A stretch of 64,000 nt of DNA, taken from Gammaproteobacteria bacterium (GTDB taxonomy: Bacteria; Pseudomonadota; Gammaproteobacteria; Steroidobacterales; Steroidobacteraceae). Where the stretch lies: positions 1-64,000 of the forward strand of contig CANGBB010000008.1 in NCBI GenBank assembly GCA_947452065.1. Direction: 5' to 3'. The position numbers were made by a program, and so were the translations under genes. Below, in pieces: positions 15,646-23,753 of the stretch (position 1 is its first letter; the number at the start of each line of letters is the position of its first letter). Below the pieces are notes generated by a model, which saw only the letters and a program-made list of their open reading frames with translations, was not told the DNA's origin and made no database searches.

Positions 15646-18069
15646 ATGAGCAGACATTCTTTTGGCCGGACTAGCGGCATCGCGTCGCTGGCCATTCTTG
15701 GCCTGATGGCGAGCCTGGAAACGAGGGCTCAGTCCACCGGCACGCGTATCGAGGAAGCGCAGCTTGAAGAAATTGTTGTTTCAAGCCGTCGAATCAACGT
15801 CAGCGCTCTGATGCAGCAGGACGGCGCGCCGAAATCGCGCACCAACGTTGGAGCGGAGTACATCGAGACCCAGTCCGCTGGTCAGTCGGTGATTCAATCT
15901 CTGAATCTGGTACCCGGTGTCAATTTCACTAATAGCGACCCCTACGGATCCAGTGGTGGAAACCTGCGCATGCGCGGTTTCGATGGTAACCGTGTCTCCC
16001 TGATGCTTGATGGCGTCCAGCTGAACGACACGGGTAACTACGCCATCTATACGAACCAGATGCTGGATCCTGAGTTGATCCAGCAAGCCTCAGTGAATCT
16101 GGGTACCACAGACGTCGATAGTCCGACTGCATCTGCAACGGGCGGTACTGTCAACCTGTCGATGCGCCGACCGAGTGAGACTGCTGCGCTGGTCTTGCAG
16201 CCCTCTTTCGGTAGCTACGGCTATCGTCGTCTATTCACCAGCGTAGACACTGGCGCAATCGGCCCTTGGGATAGTCGTATGCTTCTGGCGTATTCAGGGC
16301 AGCAGTATGACAAGTTCAAGGGACCGGGCAGTCTCCAAAAGAATCAGGTTGATGCTGGTTTCTACGAAGACCTCGGTAACAATGACTTTGTAAGTCTCTC
16401 GCTGCACTACAACCGCAACCGAAATAGTTTCTATCGCAACCTCAGCTTCGCTGACATTGCGACTTCGGGCTATGAATTGGACAACGACGCAACCTGCTCG
16501 CGGCCAACGCCCACAGGCGGCACCTCGCAGAACGAGGCCACTTCGGCAACGGGCACCACCGCTCTTTGCACCAACTATTACAACCTTCGTATTAATCCGT
16601 CTAATACTGGCAACGTCCGTATGCAGTCCAGCTTCGGGCTCACTGATGTCCTGCGGCTGACCATCGACCCCTCATTCCAATACACCCTGGCCAATGGCGG
16701 CGGCATTTCAATCATCTCGGAAAGCGATTCGCGCCTGAAGGGTGCCAGCACCGCATCTGGGGTGGATCTCAATGGTGACGGCGATGTGCTTGACCGCGTA
16801 GCGATCTACTCCCCGAACAACACGAAGACCAATCGTCTTGGAGTCGGTTCGTCACTGATCTGGAGTCTGGCGCAAGGGCAGGTGGTCCGTTTTGGCTATA
16901 CGCTTGATCACGGACGCCACCGCCAGACCGGCCAGATGGGCTTTTTTGACTTGGGCGGCAATCCGCAGGATGTCTTCGCAGGCTTGAGCGGCGTGCGCGT
17001 ACGTAGTGCCGATGGCGTTGATCTTCGTGGCCGCGATCGCTATTCCATCGCGCATCTTGACCAGTACTCGCTGAGCTACAGCGGCCGCTTGCTTGATGAC
17101 ACTGTGCGCGTGGCGGCTGGAATCAGGGCGCCTTATTTCCGTCGCGACCTGAACCAATATTGCTATACCTCGACCAGCGGCTCCGCCTATTGCACGAGTC
17201 AGACTCCGAACGCGCCGGGTCCGACCGGTCTGGTGACCTTCACTGGCAGCACCACGAACTATCTGGTTCCGTTCAGTGGCACCAAGAAGTACAGCAAGGT
17301 GCTGCCGAATGTCGGCGTGTCCTGGCATCCGGGCCGCTCGGGTCATGAGATCTACGTGAGCTATGCCGAAGGGTTCTCTGCGCCCCGTACGGATAATCTG
17401 TACAACGTCCAGATCCTGAACGTTCTGCCGGAAACGACTCGATCGGTTGATTTGGGCTATCGATACTCAGGCGAGCAGCTCGTCGCGTCAGCCGCTCTGT
17501 GGCAGTCTCACTTCGAGAATCGCATCGTTACCTCGTTCGACCCAGATCTGGGACTGAGCGTCGATCGCAATGTCGGTCCGGTCAGCCTGAAGGGTTTTGA
17601 TGGATCGCTCGGGTTGAAGATTGGCACGGATGTGAGCGTGTACGGTACGGCCTCGTATAACAACAGCAAGGTTGAAAACGATATCCAGTACAACAGCACC
17701 GTGTTCGTGCCGACGGCGGGTAAGGAGCTGGTTGAGACGCCCAAGTGGACCTATGGTGTTCGGGCTGAAATGACCGAGGGTGATACCACCATCGGCCTGC
17801 AGGGCAAGTACGTCTCGAAGCGCTGGTCGACCGATGTTAACGATCAGAGCGCTCCGGCCTATGCTGTCTGGGATCTTGATGCACGCATCCGGTTCAGCAC
17901 CACCCTGTATCTCCAGGGAAATGTCATCAATATCTTCGGTAGGCAGTATCTGGGCAGCATCGCGACGAGCAAGTTCTCGGCTGATACGACGCAGGCTTAC
18001 GGCGGTGCGCCGCTGTACGCCGTGGGTGCGCCTCGTACCGTGCAGGTCTCGTTGCGTAAGTCATTCTGA
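15646..18069 (+). CDS. TonB-dependent outer-membrane receptor
   Basis: Receptor of about 807 residues. A signal peptide (IASLAILGLMASLETRAQS) is followed by a TonB-box-like LEEIVVSS, a plug domain with LNLVPGVNF and LRMRGFDGNRVSLMLDGVQLND, and a 22-strand-type barrel ending in an aromatic residue (VSLRKSF). AGGGAGA at the right distance supports ATG 15646. phoD starts nine bases after the stop, so receptor and phosphodiesterase form an operon; uptake of a phosphorus-containing compound is inferred. No plug motif specific to siderophores or cobalamin was recognised. Confidence 0.93.
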   Translation: MSRHSFGRTSGIASLAILGLMASLETRAQSTGTRIEEAQLEEIVVSSRRINVSALMQQDGAPKSRTNVGAEYIETQSAGQSVIQSLNLVPGVNFTNSDPYGSSGGNLRMRGFDGNRVSLMLDGVQLNDTGNYAIYTNQMLDPELIQQASVNLGTTDVDSPTASATGGTVNLSMRRPSETAALVLQPSFGSYGYRRLFTSVDTGAIGPWDSRMLLAYSGQQYDKFKGPGSLQKNQVDAGFYEDLGNNDFVSLSLHYNRNRNSFYRNLSFADIATSGYELDNDATCSRPTPTGGTSQNEATSATGTTALCTNYYNLRINPSNTGNVRMQSSFGLTDVLRLTIDPSFQYTLANGGGISIISESDSRLKGASTASGVDLNGDGDVLDRVAIYSPNNTKTNRLGVGSSLIWSLAQGQVVRFGYTLDHGRHRQTGQMGFFDLGGNPQDVFAGLSGVRVRSADGVDLRGRDRYSIAHLDQYSLSYSGRLLDDTVRVAAGIRAPYFRRDLNQYCYTSTSGSAYCTSQTPNAPGPTGLVTFTGSTTNYLVPFSGTKKYSKVLPNVGVSWHPGRSGHEIYVSYAEGFSAPRTDNLYNVQILNVLPETTRSVDLGYRYSGEQLVASAALWQSHFENRIVTSFDPDLGLSVDRNVGPVSLKGFDGSLGLKIGTDVSVYGTASYNNSKVENDIQYNSTVFVPTAGKELVETPKWTYGVRAEMTEGDTTIGLQGKYVSKRWSTDVNDQSAPAYAVWDLDARIRFSTTLYLQGNVINIFGRQYLGSIATSKFSADTTQAYGGAPLYAVGAPRTVQVSLRKSF

Positions 18070-18078
18070 CCGACTGAG

Positions 18079-19665
18079 ATGCCGATGTGGAGCCGTAGGC
18101 GGTTTCTGATCCTTGGCGGATCGACTGCGGCCTGCATCGGCGCTACCCGAAATATCAGTGCTGATATTGGGCAGCGCCCTTGGAACTACGACCCTTTCAC
18201 ACTGGGGGTTGCTTCCGGGGCGCCGGCCACCGATGGATTCGTTCTTTGGACACGGTTGGCGCCAAACCCTCTGAGCGCTGATCCAGCCGCACCGGGCGGA
18301 TTGCGCGGCGCGGACATTCCTCTCCGCTATGAAGTCGCCGCTGATCCAGGCATGAGCAGGATCGTGCTCGCTGGAACTGCGCTTGCCGAAGCGCGCTTTG
18401 GCCACTCGGTGCACCAGATCGTAAGAGGGCTCAATCCAGGCCGAGAGTATTGGTATCGCTTCCGGAGTGGGGACGCTGTCAGTGACATCGGACGGGCGCT
18501 GACATTGCCGGCCGCCAATGCAGCGGCGAGCTCCCTGGCCCTTGGATTTGTCTCTTGTTCCAATTACGAACAAGGCTATTTTTCGGCCTATCGGCATCTG
18601 GCCAATGAGCATCCGGATTTCGTGGTCTACCTGGGTGACTACATCTACGAATATGTCGATTTGTCCTCGACAGATCTGGTTCGTCATCACAGCGACGGCC
18701 GCGATGCCTCTGATTTGATGGGCTACCGTAACAGGTACGCTCAATATCACCTGGATGCGGATCTGCGCAGACTACGGGCGAGTTGCACGAGTCTCAATAT
18801 TTGGGATGATCATGAGGTCGCGAACGATTACGGCGGTCTACTGGCTCAGGATTTCAGTCCCCCCGAACAGTTTCGGAAACGTCGGGACGCCGCTTATCAG
18901 GCGTTTTATGAGCATATGCCGGTCACCCCAGCCAGAAAGCCGCAGGGTGCAGGGCTGCGCATCTACGATCGCTTTCGTTACGGCAAGCTAGCCGAAATTC
19001 ATCTCACTGATGCCCGGCAATACCGTTCCGCAGCCCCTTGTTACGGCCCGCCAGATCACAAGCCCGGCCGCATGATCACCAACGTCGAGTGCCCTGAGCG
19101 ACTGCAGGAACAGAGATCGATGTTGGGAGATGTCCAGGAGCAGTGGCTCAACGACGGGCTGGCCCGGTCTAATGCACATTGGAACGTGATCGCATCCAGT
19201 GTGCTGATGGCGCAGCTTCGTCGGCGCGATACTGAAGGGCAGGCCATCTACTGGACTGATGACTGGAATGGATACCCGGCCGCGCGAGCGCGGCTGATAC
19301 GCCATTTGCACGACGCCAAGGTGTCTAATGTGGTGCTTCTCGGTGGAGACATCCACTCATATTGGGCTAATGACCTGAAGCTCGATTTCGATGATCCGAA
19401 TTCGCCGACAGTGGCTACGGAGTTCGTGGGAACCTCCATCAGTGCGAGTGCGCCGACCTTTGACTTCGAGGCAGCGCTACCAGAGAACCCGCACGTTCGA
19501 TTCTTTGATAAGACCTATCGCGGCTATGCAACGTTGCGACTGGAGGCGGGTCTCGGGGAAGTGCGCTTCCGTGCGATTTCAGACCGGCGTGACTGGAGAG
19601 CCACCGTCAGCACTCTCCGAACCTTTCATATCGATCCGCAGCGGCCAGGCGTTAGACCGGCCTGA
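18079..19665 (+). CDS. phoD: Alkaline phosphatase / phosphodiesterase PhoD
   Basis: Exported Ca/Fe-dependent phosphatase of 528 residues. The twin-arginine signal SRRRFLILGG at residues 5-14 marks Tat export of the folded enzyme. The N-terminal Fn3-like PhoD domain contains FTLGVASGAPATDGFVLWTRLAP. The metallophosphatase core has FVSCSNYEQGYF, YLGDYIYE, WDDHEVANDYGG and LLGGDIHSYW. PhoD proteins release phosphate from phosphate esters and lipid or teichoic phosphodiesters and are classical Pho-regulon members. It is the second gene of the TonB receptor operon and converges on the acyltransferase gene with seven bases between stops. Confidence 0.93.
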   Translation: MPMWSRRRFLILGGSTAACIGATRNISADIGQRPWNYDPFTLGVASGAPATDGFVLWTRLAPNPLSADPAAPGGLRGADIPLRYEVAADPGMSRIVLAGTALAEARFGHSVHQIVRGLNPGREYWYRFRSGDAVSDIGRALTLPAANAAASSLALGFVSCSNYEQGYFSAYRHLANEHPDFVVYLGDYIYEYVDLSSTDLVRHHSDGRDASDLMGYRNRYAQYHLDADLRRLRASCTSLNIWDDHEVANDYGGLLAQDFSPPEQFRKRRDAAYQAFYEHMPVTPARKPQGAGLRIYDRFRYGKLAEIHLTDARQYRSAAPCYGPPDHKPGRMITNVECPERLQEQRSMLGDVQEQWLNDGLARSNAHWNVIASSVLMAQLRRRDTEGQAIYWTDDWNGYPAARARLIRHLHDAKVSNVVLLGGDIHSYWANDLKLDFDDPNSPTVATEFVGTSISASAPTFDFEAALPENPHVRFFDKTYRGYATLRLEAGLGEVRFRAISDRRDWRATVSTLRTFHIDPQRPGVRPA

Positions 19666-19672
19666 AGGCTTT

Positions 19673-21484
19673 TTAGCTATATTGGCTGCGGCGTCGACTC
19701 GTTGATGAGGCCCGCCAATACTGCTGGCATTGCTCCAAGGCCTCAACTGAGAGGTATTTCTTTAGTAGCTCTGCCGGCACCTGGCGAAGGTCAAGTGTGA
19801 TGAGGCAGTCGATGGACTGGCCAAAACTGGCATCGACGTTGAACGAGAGCGTCCGGGCTCCAAGCTTTAGGTAGTGCCTCAGCAAGACAGGCAGTCCTTT
19901 GCCATCCCGTTCACGATCCGTTACCAGCCTATCAAGGCGGTCTAGGTCGGGAAGCCGACGGGTACTGCCAAAGAGCGTTCCAACAGAGAGCTGCGGCAAA
20001 AACGGATTGCGTGCCTTCACCAGTGGCGCAAGTAGACGGTCACGCCGATGCGTGCGCAGGCCACGGACAAGGAGGTCGCGGGAGGCTCGATCATAGTCAT
20101 TGCTCAGGCTTGCTGGCCCGAGCAGGCGAGAGTGGCGAGGGTTTTTTGCCACATAGGCGCAAATGCCGCGCCAGAGCAGCAGCAAGGGTGCGTAGCTCCG
20201 CTGGTACTCAAGGCTGACGAATGAACGACCGAGTTCGAGTGCCGGCCCGAGCAGTCGAAAGAAGGGTGTACGAAATTCGAATAACGTATTGAGGTAGAGG
20301 CCTCGGCTTCCAAATTGACGGCGCACGACATCGATTCGAGCAATCCGGTAGCCACCCACCACTTTGCCTTTTGCGGCATCCCAAACAAACAGGTGCTCGT
20401 AATAATTGTCGAAAAGATCGATGTCGTAGCTGCGTCCAGTACCTTCGCCGACTGCACGGAAGCTTTCCTCACGCCGGCGACCAATTTCCTGCAGGAGATG
20501 CGGTATGGCCTGTGCTCGCGCCAGGTACGCGCTCAATGTCCCGCATGTCGCCAGGCAACTTTCAGCTGGCAACGCTGCGACTTCAGCCGCCAGCAAACCC
20601 TCAGCCACCGGTGGTCGAAGTGGCTCGGCCTCCTTGGCATCAGGGGGCGAAGCGGCGGCGGTCTCGTCGAGGAGATAGGTTGCGGCGCGCAGATGCTCAA
20701 TCAGAGCGTTTGGATCGGTCAGCGCAGTCAGTCGTGCAGCCGGCAGGAGCTTTCCGGCCCGAACCTGGATGCGCTGCCCGGATTTATTGGTAATTTCTCG
20801 GGCCAGCAGCAGGGTGCGGATTCGAGGGTGCAGCATTCCGCCGACCTGAAATAGCAGACTGTTGCGACCCTGAAAGAAAAGGGGCATGACAGGCGCGCCT
20901 GAGAGCTGGACGATTCGCGCAGCCGTGGGATTCCACGCTGGATCACTGACCGACGTGCGCCCGGGACTGAAGTGCGAAACCTCACCGGCCGGAAACATCA
21001 GCAGTGCGCCACCCGAATCCAGATGACGAAGAGCCCGACGTACCGACGGCGCGTTGGTACGCGCCGCCACAGTGCCGCCAAATGGATTGATTGGCAGCAC
21101 GATGTCGGCCAATGCCGGTACATGTCTCAGAACCCCGTGTGCCAGAACCTTCAGATCCGGTCGTCGGACCGCCAGCGCGGCGATGGCGATAAGTCCATCA
21201 ATGCCGCCAAAGGGGTGGTTCGCCACGATGACAACGGGTCCGGTGGCCGGTAGATTTATTAGGTCTTGATCCGAGAGCTCGAAGGAAACCCCGAATCGTT
21301 CTAACGCAGCAATGGCAAAGCGCGCGGGTCCGTCCTCTGACGGCAGCTCCTCAATCGCCTGCATCAATGGCTTGAGTCCTCCGCCGCTGTTGAGCAGTGG
21401 CGCGAGCCAGCCTGGCAGCTGCGGCATTGTCGAGAGACGTAAAGTCTGGCCGTCTGACTTGGCCCGGGATTGGCTGGCAGGCAT
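19673..21484 (-). CDS. olsF: OlsF-like bifunctional acyltransferase (ornithine-lipid synthesis)
   Basis: A 603-residue two-domain protein. The N-terminal half is a PlsC/OlsA-type O-acyltransferase with VVIVANHPFGGIDG (acyl-transfer His and Asp) and MFPAGEVSHF. The C-terminal half from about residue 310 is an OlsB-like GNAT-related N-acyltransferase (REESFRAVGEGTGRSYDIDLFDNYYEHLFVWD, GLYLNTLFEF, SFVSLEYQRSYAPLLLLWRGI; written here in parts, not continuous). This order matches Serratia-type OlsF, which makes the phosphorus-free ornithine lipid. Starts at 21484 or ATG 21427 are possible. A perfect half Pho site (CTGTCAT, minus strand at 21573-21579) lies about 90 bases upstream within the end of the preceding gene. 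Confidence 0.84.
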   Translation of the reverse strand: MPASQSRAKSDGQTLRLSTMPQLPGWLAPLLNSGGGLKPLMQAIEELPSEDGPARFAIAALERFGVSFELSDQDLINLPATGPVVIVANHPFGGIDGLIAIAALAVRRPDLKVLAHGVLRHVPALADIVLPINPFGGTVAARTNAPSVRRALRHLDSGGALLMFPAGEVSHFSPGRTSVSDPAWNPTAARIVQLSGAPVMPLFFQGRNSLLFQVGGMLHPRIRTLLLAREITNKSGQRIQVRAGKLLPAARLTALTDPNALIEHLRAATYLLDETAAASPPDAKEAEPLRPPVAEGLLAAEVAALPAESCLATCGTLSAYLARAQAIPHLLQEIGRRREESFRAVGEGTGRSYDIDLFDNYYEHLFVWDAAKGKVVGGYRIARIDVVRRQFGSRGLYLNTLFEFRTPFFRLLGPALELGRSFVSLEYQRSYAPLLLLWRGICAYVAKNPRHSRLLGPASLSNDYDRASRDLLVRGLRTHRRDRLLAPLVKARNPFLPQLSVGTLFGSTRRLPDLDRLDRLVTDRERDGKGLPVLLRHYLKLGARTLSFNVDASFGQSIDCLITLDLRQVPAELLKKYLSVEALEQCQQYWRASSTSRRRSQYS

Positions 21485-21564
21485 TTCAGCCTTCTGTTCT
21501 CTGCAGGCGGATTACCTGCCGAGATTCTCCGCAACTCTAATTGCGGCCCAGTTTCAGCTTCGCG

Positions 21565-23541
21565 TCATTGTGATGACAGCTTCTCGGACGTCCTTGTGAG
21601 AGGTCCGCCGCAGCCTTGCGGGTCCCTTTGCTCAGAAGAACTGAACTCAGCGAAGTCCAAATAGCGATTGCCTGCATACTCTTGGTAATGCAAAACGGTC
21701 TGACGGCCGTCAGCCGAAGAAGAGGCTGCGAAGCACTGCCGAGACTGATTGGACACCCCGTCTGCACTGGTTCGCAGCGCCTCTGTGAGTGCTCTTCCTG
21801 TCAGCGTGCCCGTTGACCTGAGTGGTAGGTTGAGCAGCAGTGAAAGGGTTGGCGCGATATCTGCGTTGCTAGCCGGAAGCGTATCCACCACCCCTGTGCG
21901 GAAGTCCGGTCCCATTGCCGCCATGAAGTTGAAGGTGCTCTCCCGGCCAAATCCGCCATGAGTGCCTTGGCCTTGCTGCAGAGTGGTGTCGGCGATCTGG
22001 ACGACTCGTCGCAGCGGGTCCAGCGTGCCATCGGCCTCAGCCACCGATAACTCGTAGGTTCGGAAGGCCACAACGATGGCCGGCGCCGGAAGTTTTCCCG
22101 TGCCGGACAAATTGATGGCGCTCATAGGCAGGGTTCCGGGTATGGAGCCGTAGCGATCATTGACGAAGAGTCCGCCCACGTAATCCTGTTTGACCAGATG
22201 CGAAATGATGGTGCGGACAAGATCTAAATTGTCCTCAGGAAGATAGATGGCATCTGATCCCCCATTGGCACTGATCAGTACTTCGGCATCGTGGTCCGAG
22301 TTGGTCAGTCCGCTACCGCCCAGAATTCCGTTTCCAAGAACGGGGTGTTGAGAAGCGGGATTCAGTCGCTGATAGACCGGCTCGCCTCGGTCGTTACGCG
22401 TCTGAACATCGGGATCAAACAAAGGCTTTTTCAGTAGGACCGCTAGATCGATGGCCAGGAATCCTGGCGGTAGATGACCCGGTGCAACATCCGAGTAGGT
22501 TGGGCGGGCAATGCTGTTTCTCCCCCATGAATCGAGGGTTTTCTTACCAACTGTTGCAAAACCATGATCTGAGGTGACGATGATGTCGGTATCAGCGGCA
22601 AGATCGGGATCCGCGTGGATCGCCTCCATCAACAGTTTCAGATTGTGATCAGCGTTGCGGACTGCCAACGCAGAGGTCTCGCCATTGATGCCCGGCCAGA
22701 GCGATTGGAGGCTGTCGCCCTGATTGTGCTGGCTACCGTCTGGATCCCGAGACCAGTAGACCAACAAAAAAGGCTGCCCTGTCCGTTTGAGTTGGGGCAG
22801 CACAGCGTCTACGGCAGCGTCGACGAAGTAGACCTGCTGACCCCAGTTTGCATTGCGCGTGCCCGGATTGCTTCGATCCCCTTGAGGTTGCAGTCGCACT
22901 AGGGCTGCAGAAGGCAGGTGGGCTTTCCGGAGTGCTGCGGAAGTTTCCTCGGTCAACGGAATTCCGTCGAGGCCCGTGACATCGTCAATGAAAACGGTTT
23001 TCGGTACGGGGAAACGGCCGCCGAGCGGTTGGAGTTGTGTCACATCCTGCAATGCCACCGGACCGAGCTTGCCGATGGTCGCAGTACCGAAGCCCGCCTC
23101 CCGAGCGACGGACAGCAGGGTGCGCTCGCCGAGAGGATTGCCAGCGTAATGATCAACGACATCAGCCAGCACTTGGTCGTTCTCCAGGAATGGCATTGGT
23201 GAACCGGCGGGCTTGCTGAAGTTTCCGGTATCGAAGCTGCGGTAGCGGATCCACGGATTGTTGCCGTAAATGCCTGTGTCGCCAGGAAGATGGCCGGTGG
23301 CAATGCTGGCCGCATTGACCATCGTCACAGTTGGAAACACGGAGTGACTGTTGGCGAAGTACACCCCGGTGTCCCGAACAGCAGCCAGTGCAGGCGTATC
23401 CGTCGCATTCACGGAGGAGGGGCGCAGCCCGTCTGCTACGAACAACACAACATTCCTGCCAGCAGCCGGGAAAGCCGGGAATAGCCAAGCCGCTATTAGC
23501 ACGCAAAATCGCAGGGCGTGGAAGCTAGACGAATGATTCAT
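21565..23541 (-). CDS. Secreted NPP-type nucleotide pyrophosphatase/phosphodiesterase
   Basis: Alkaline-phosphatase-superfamily enzyme of 658 residues with a signal peptide (FCVLIAAWLFPAFPAAG). Metal ligands and nucleophile are visible: VADGLRP near residue 35, the Thr nucleophile in SVFPTVTMVNAASIATGH near 70, and TSDHGFATVG near 330, with later His in NSDHDAEV and GTHGGFG. NPP enzymes split nucleotide pyrophosphates or phosphodiesters outside the cytoplasm. It is divergent from the TonB receptor at 23.75 kb and upstream of the OlsF-like gene on the same strand (80 bases). Phosphate acquisition is the inferred role. Confidence 0.87.
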   Translation of the reverse strand: MNHSSSFHALRFCVLIAAWLFPAFPAAGRNVVLFVADGLRPSSVNATDTPALAAVRDTGVYFANSHSVFPTVTMVNAASIATGHLPGDTGIYGNNPWIRYRSFDTGNFSKPAGSPMPFLENDQVLADVVDHYAGNPLGERTLLSVAREAGFGTATIGKLGPVALQDVTQLQPLGGRFPVPKTVFIDDVTGLDGIPLTEETSAALRKAHLPSAALVRLQPQGDRSNPGTRNANWGQQVYFVDAAVDAVLPQLKRTGQPFLLVYWSRDPDGSQHNQGDSLQSLWPGINGETSALAVRNADHNLKLLMEAIHADPDLAADTDIIVTSDHGFATVGKKTLDSWGRNSIARPTYSDVAPGHLPPGFLAIDLAVLLKKPLFDPDVQTRNDRGEPVYQRLNPASQHPVLGNGILGGSGLTNSDHDAEVLISANGGSDAIYLPEDNLDLVRTIISHLVKQDYVGGLFVNDRYGSIPGTLPMSAINLSGTGKLPAPAIVVAFRTYELSVAEADGTLDPLRRVVQIADTTLQQGQGTHGGFGRESTFNFMAAMGPDFRTGVVDTLPASNADIAPTLSLLLNLPLRSTGTLTGRALTEALRTSADGVSNQSRQCFAASSSADGRQTVLHYQEYAGNRYLDFAEFSSSEQRDPQGCGGPLTRTSEKLSSQ

Positions 23542-23666
23542 GGTGAGCGATGGCCCCGTGGCAGTGATCGTGAAGTCAGGTCCGATCGGTCGAACTTAGA
23601 CCGCTCCATATTGCAGCGGATTTTCGACACCGTTGTCCAGAATATAAATGGGCAGTTGTGATTGTG

Positions 23667-23706
23667 CTGTCACGAAAGCGTCCCCAATCTGTCACAAAGT
23701 GTCGCT
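23667..23706 (+). promoter_or_regulatory. Tandem Pho box upstream of TonB receptor
   Basis: Four 7-mers at exact 11-bp spacing: CTGTCAC (23667), GCGTCCC (23678), CTGTCAC (23689), TGTCGCT (23700). Two match the PhoB half-site 6 of 7. The array ends 47 bases before the receptor ATG. CTTAAT (23709-23714) is a possible -10. The divergent NPP gene starts 125 bases away. Confidence 0.68.
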
Positions 23707-23753
23707 AGCTTAATCAGTCTTCGATACGCCTCATCATAGGAACTGCCATCGCT

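Noticed and set aside
21562-21579. GCGTCAT and ATGACAG seen as a Pho box
   Set aside because: The halves are in opposite orientation, not direct repeats; only one half-site is good. It is kept only as a weak lead for the OlsF-like gene.
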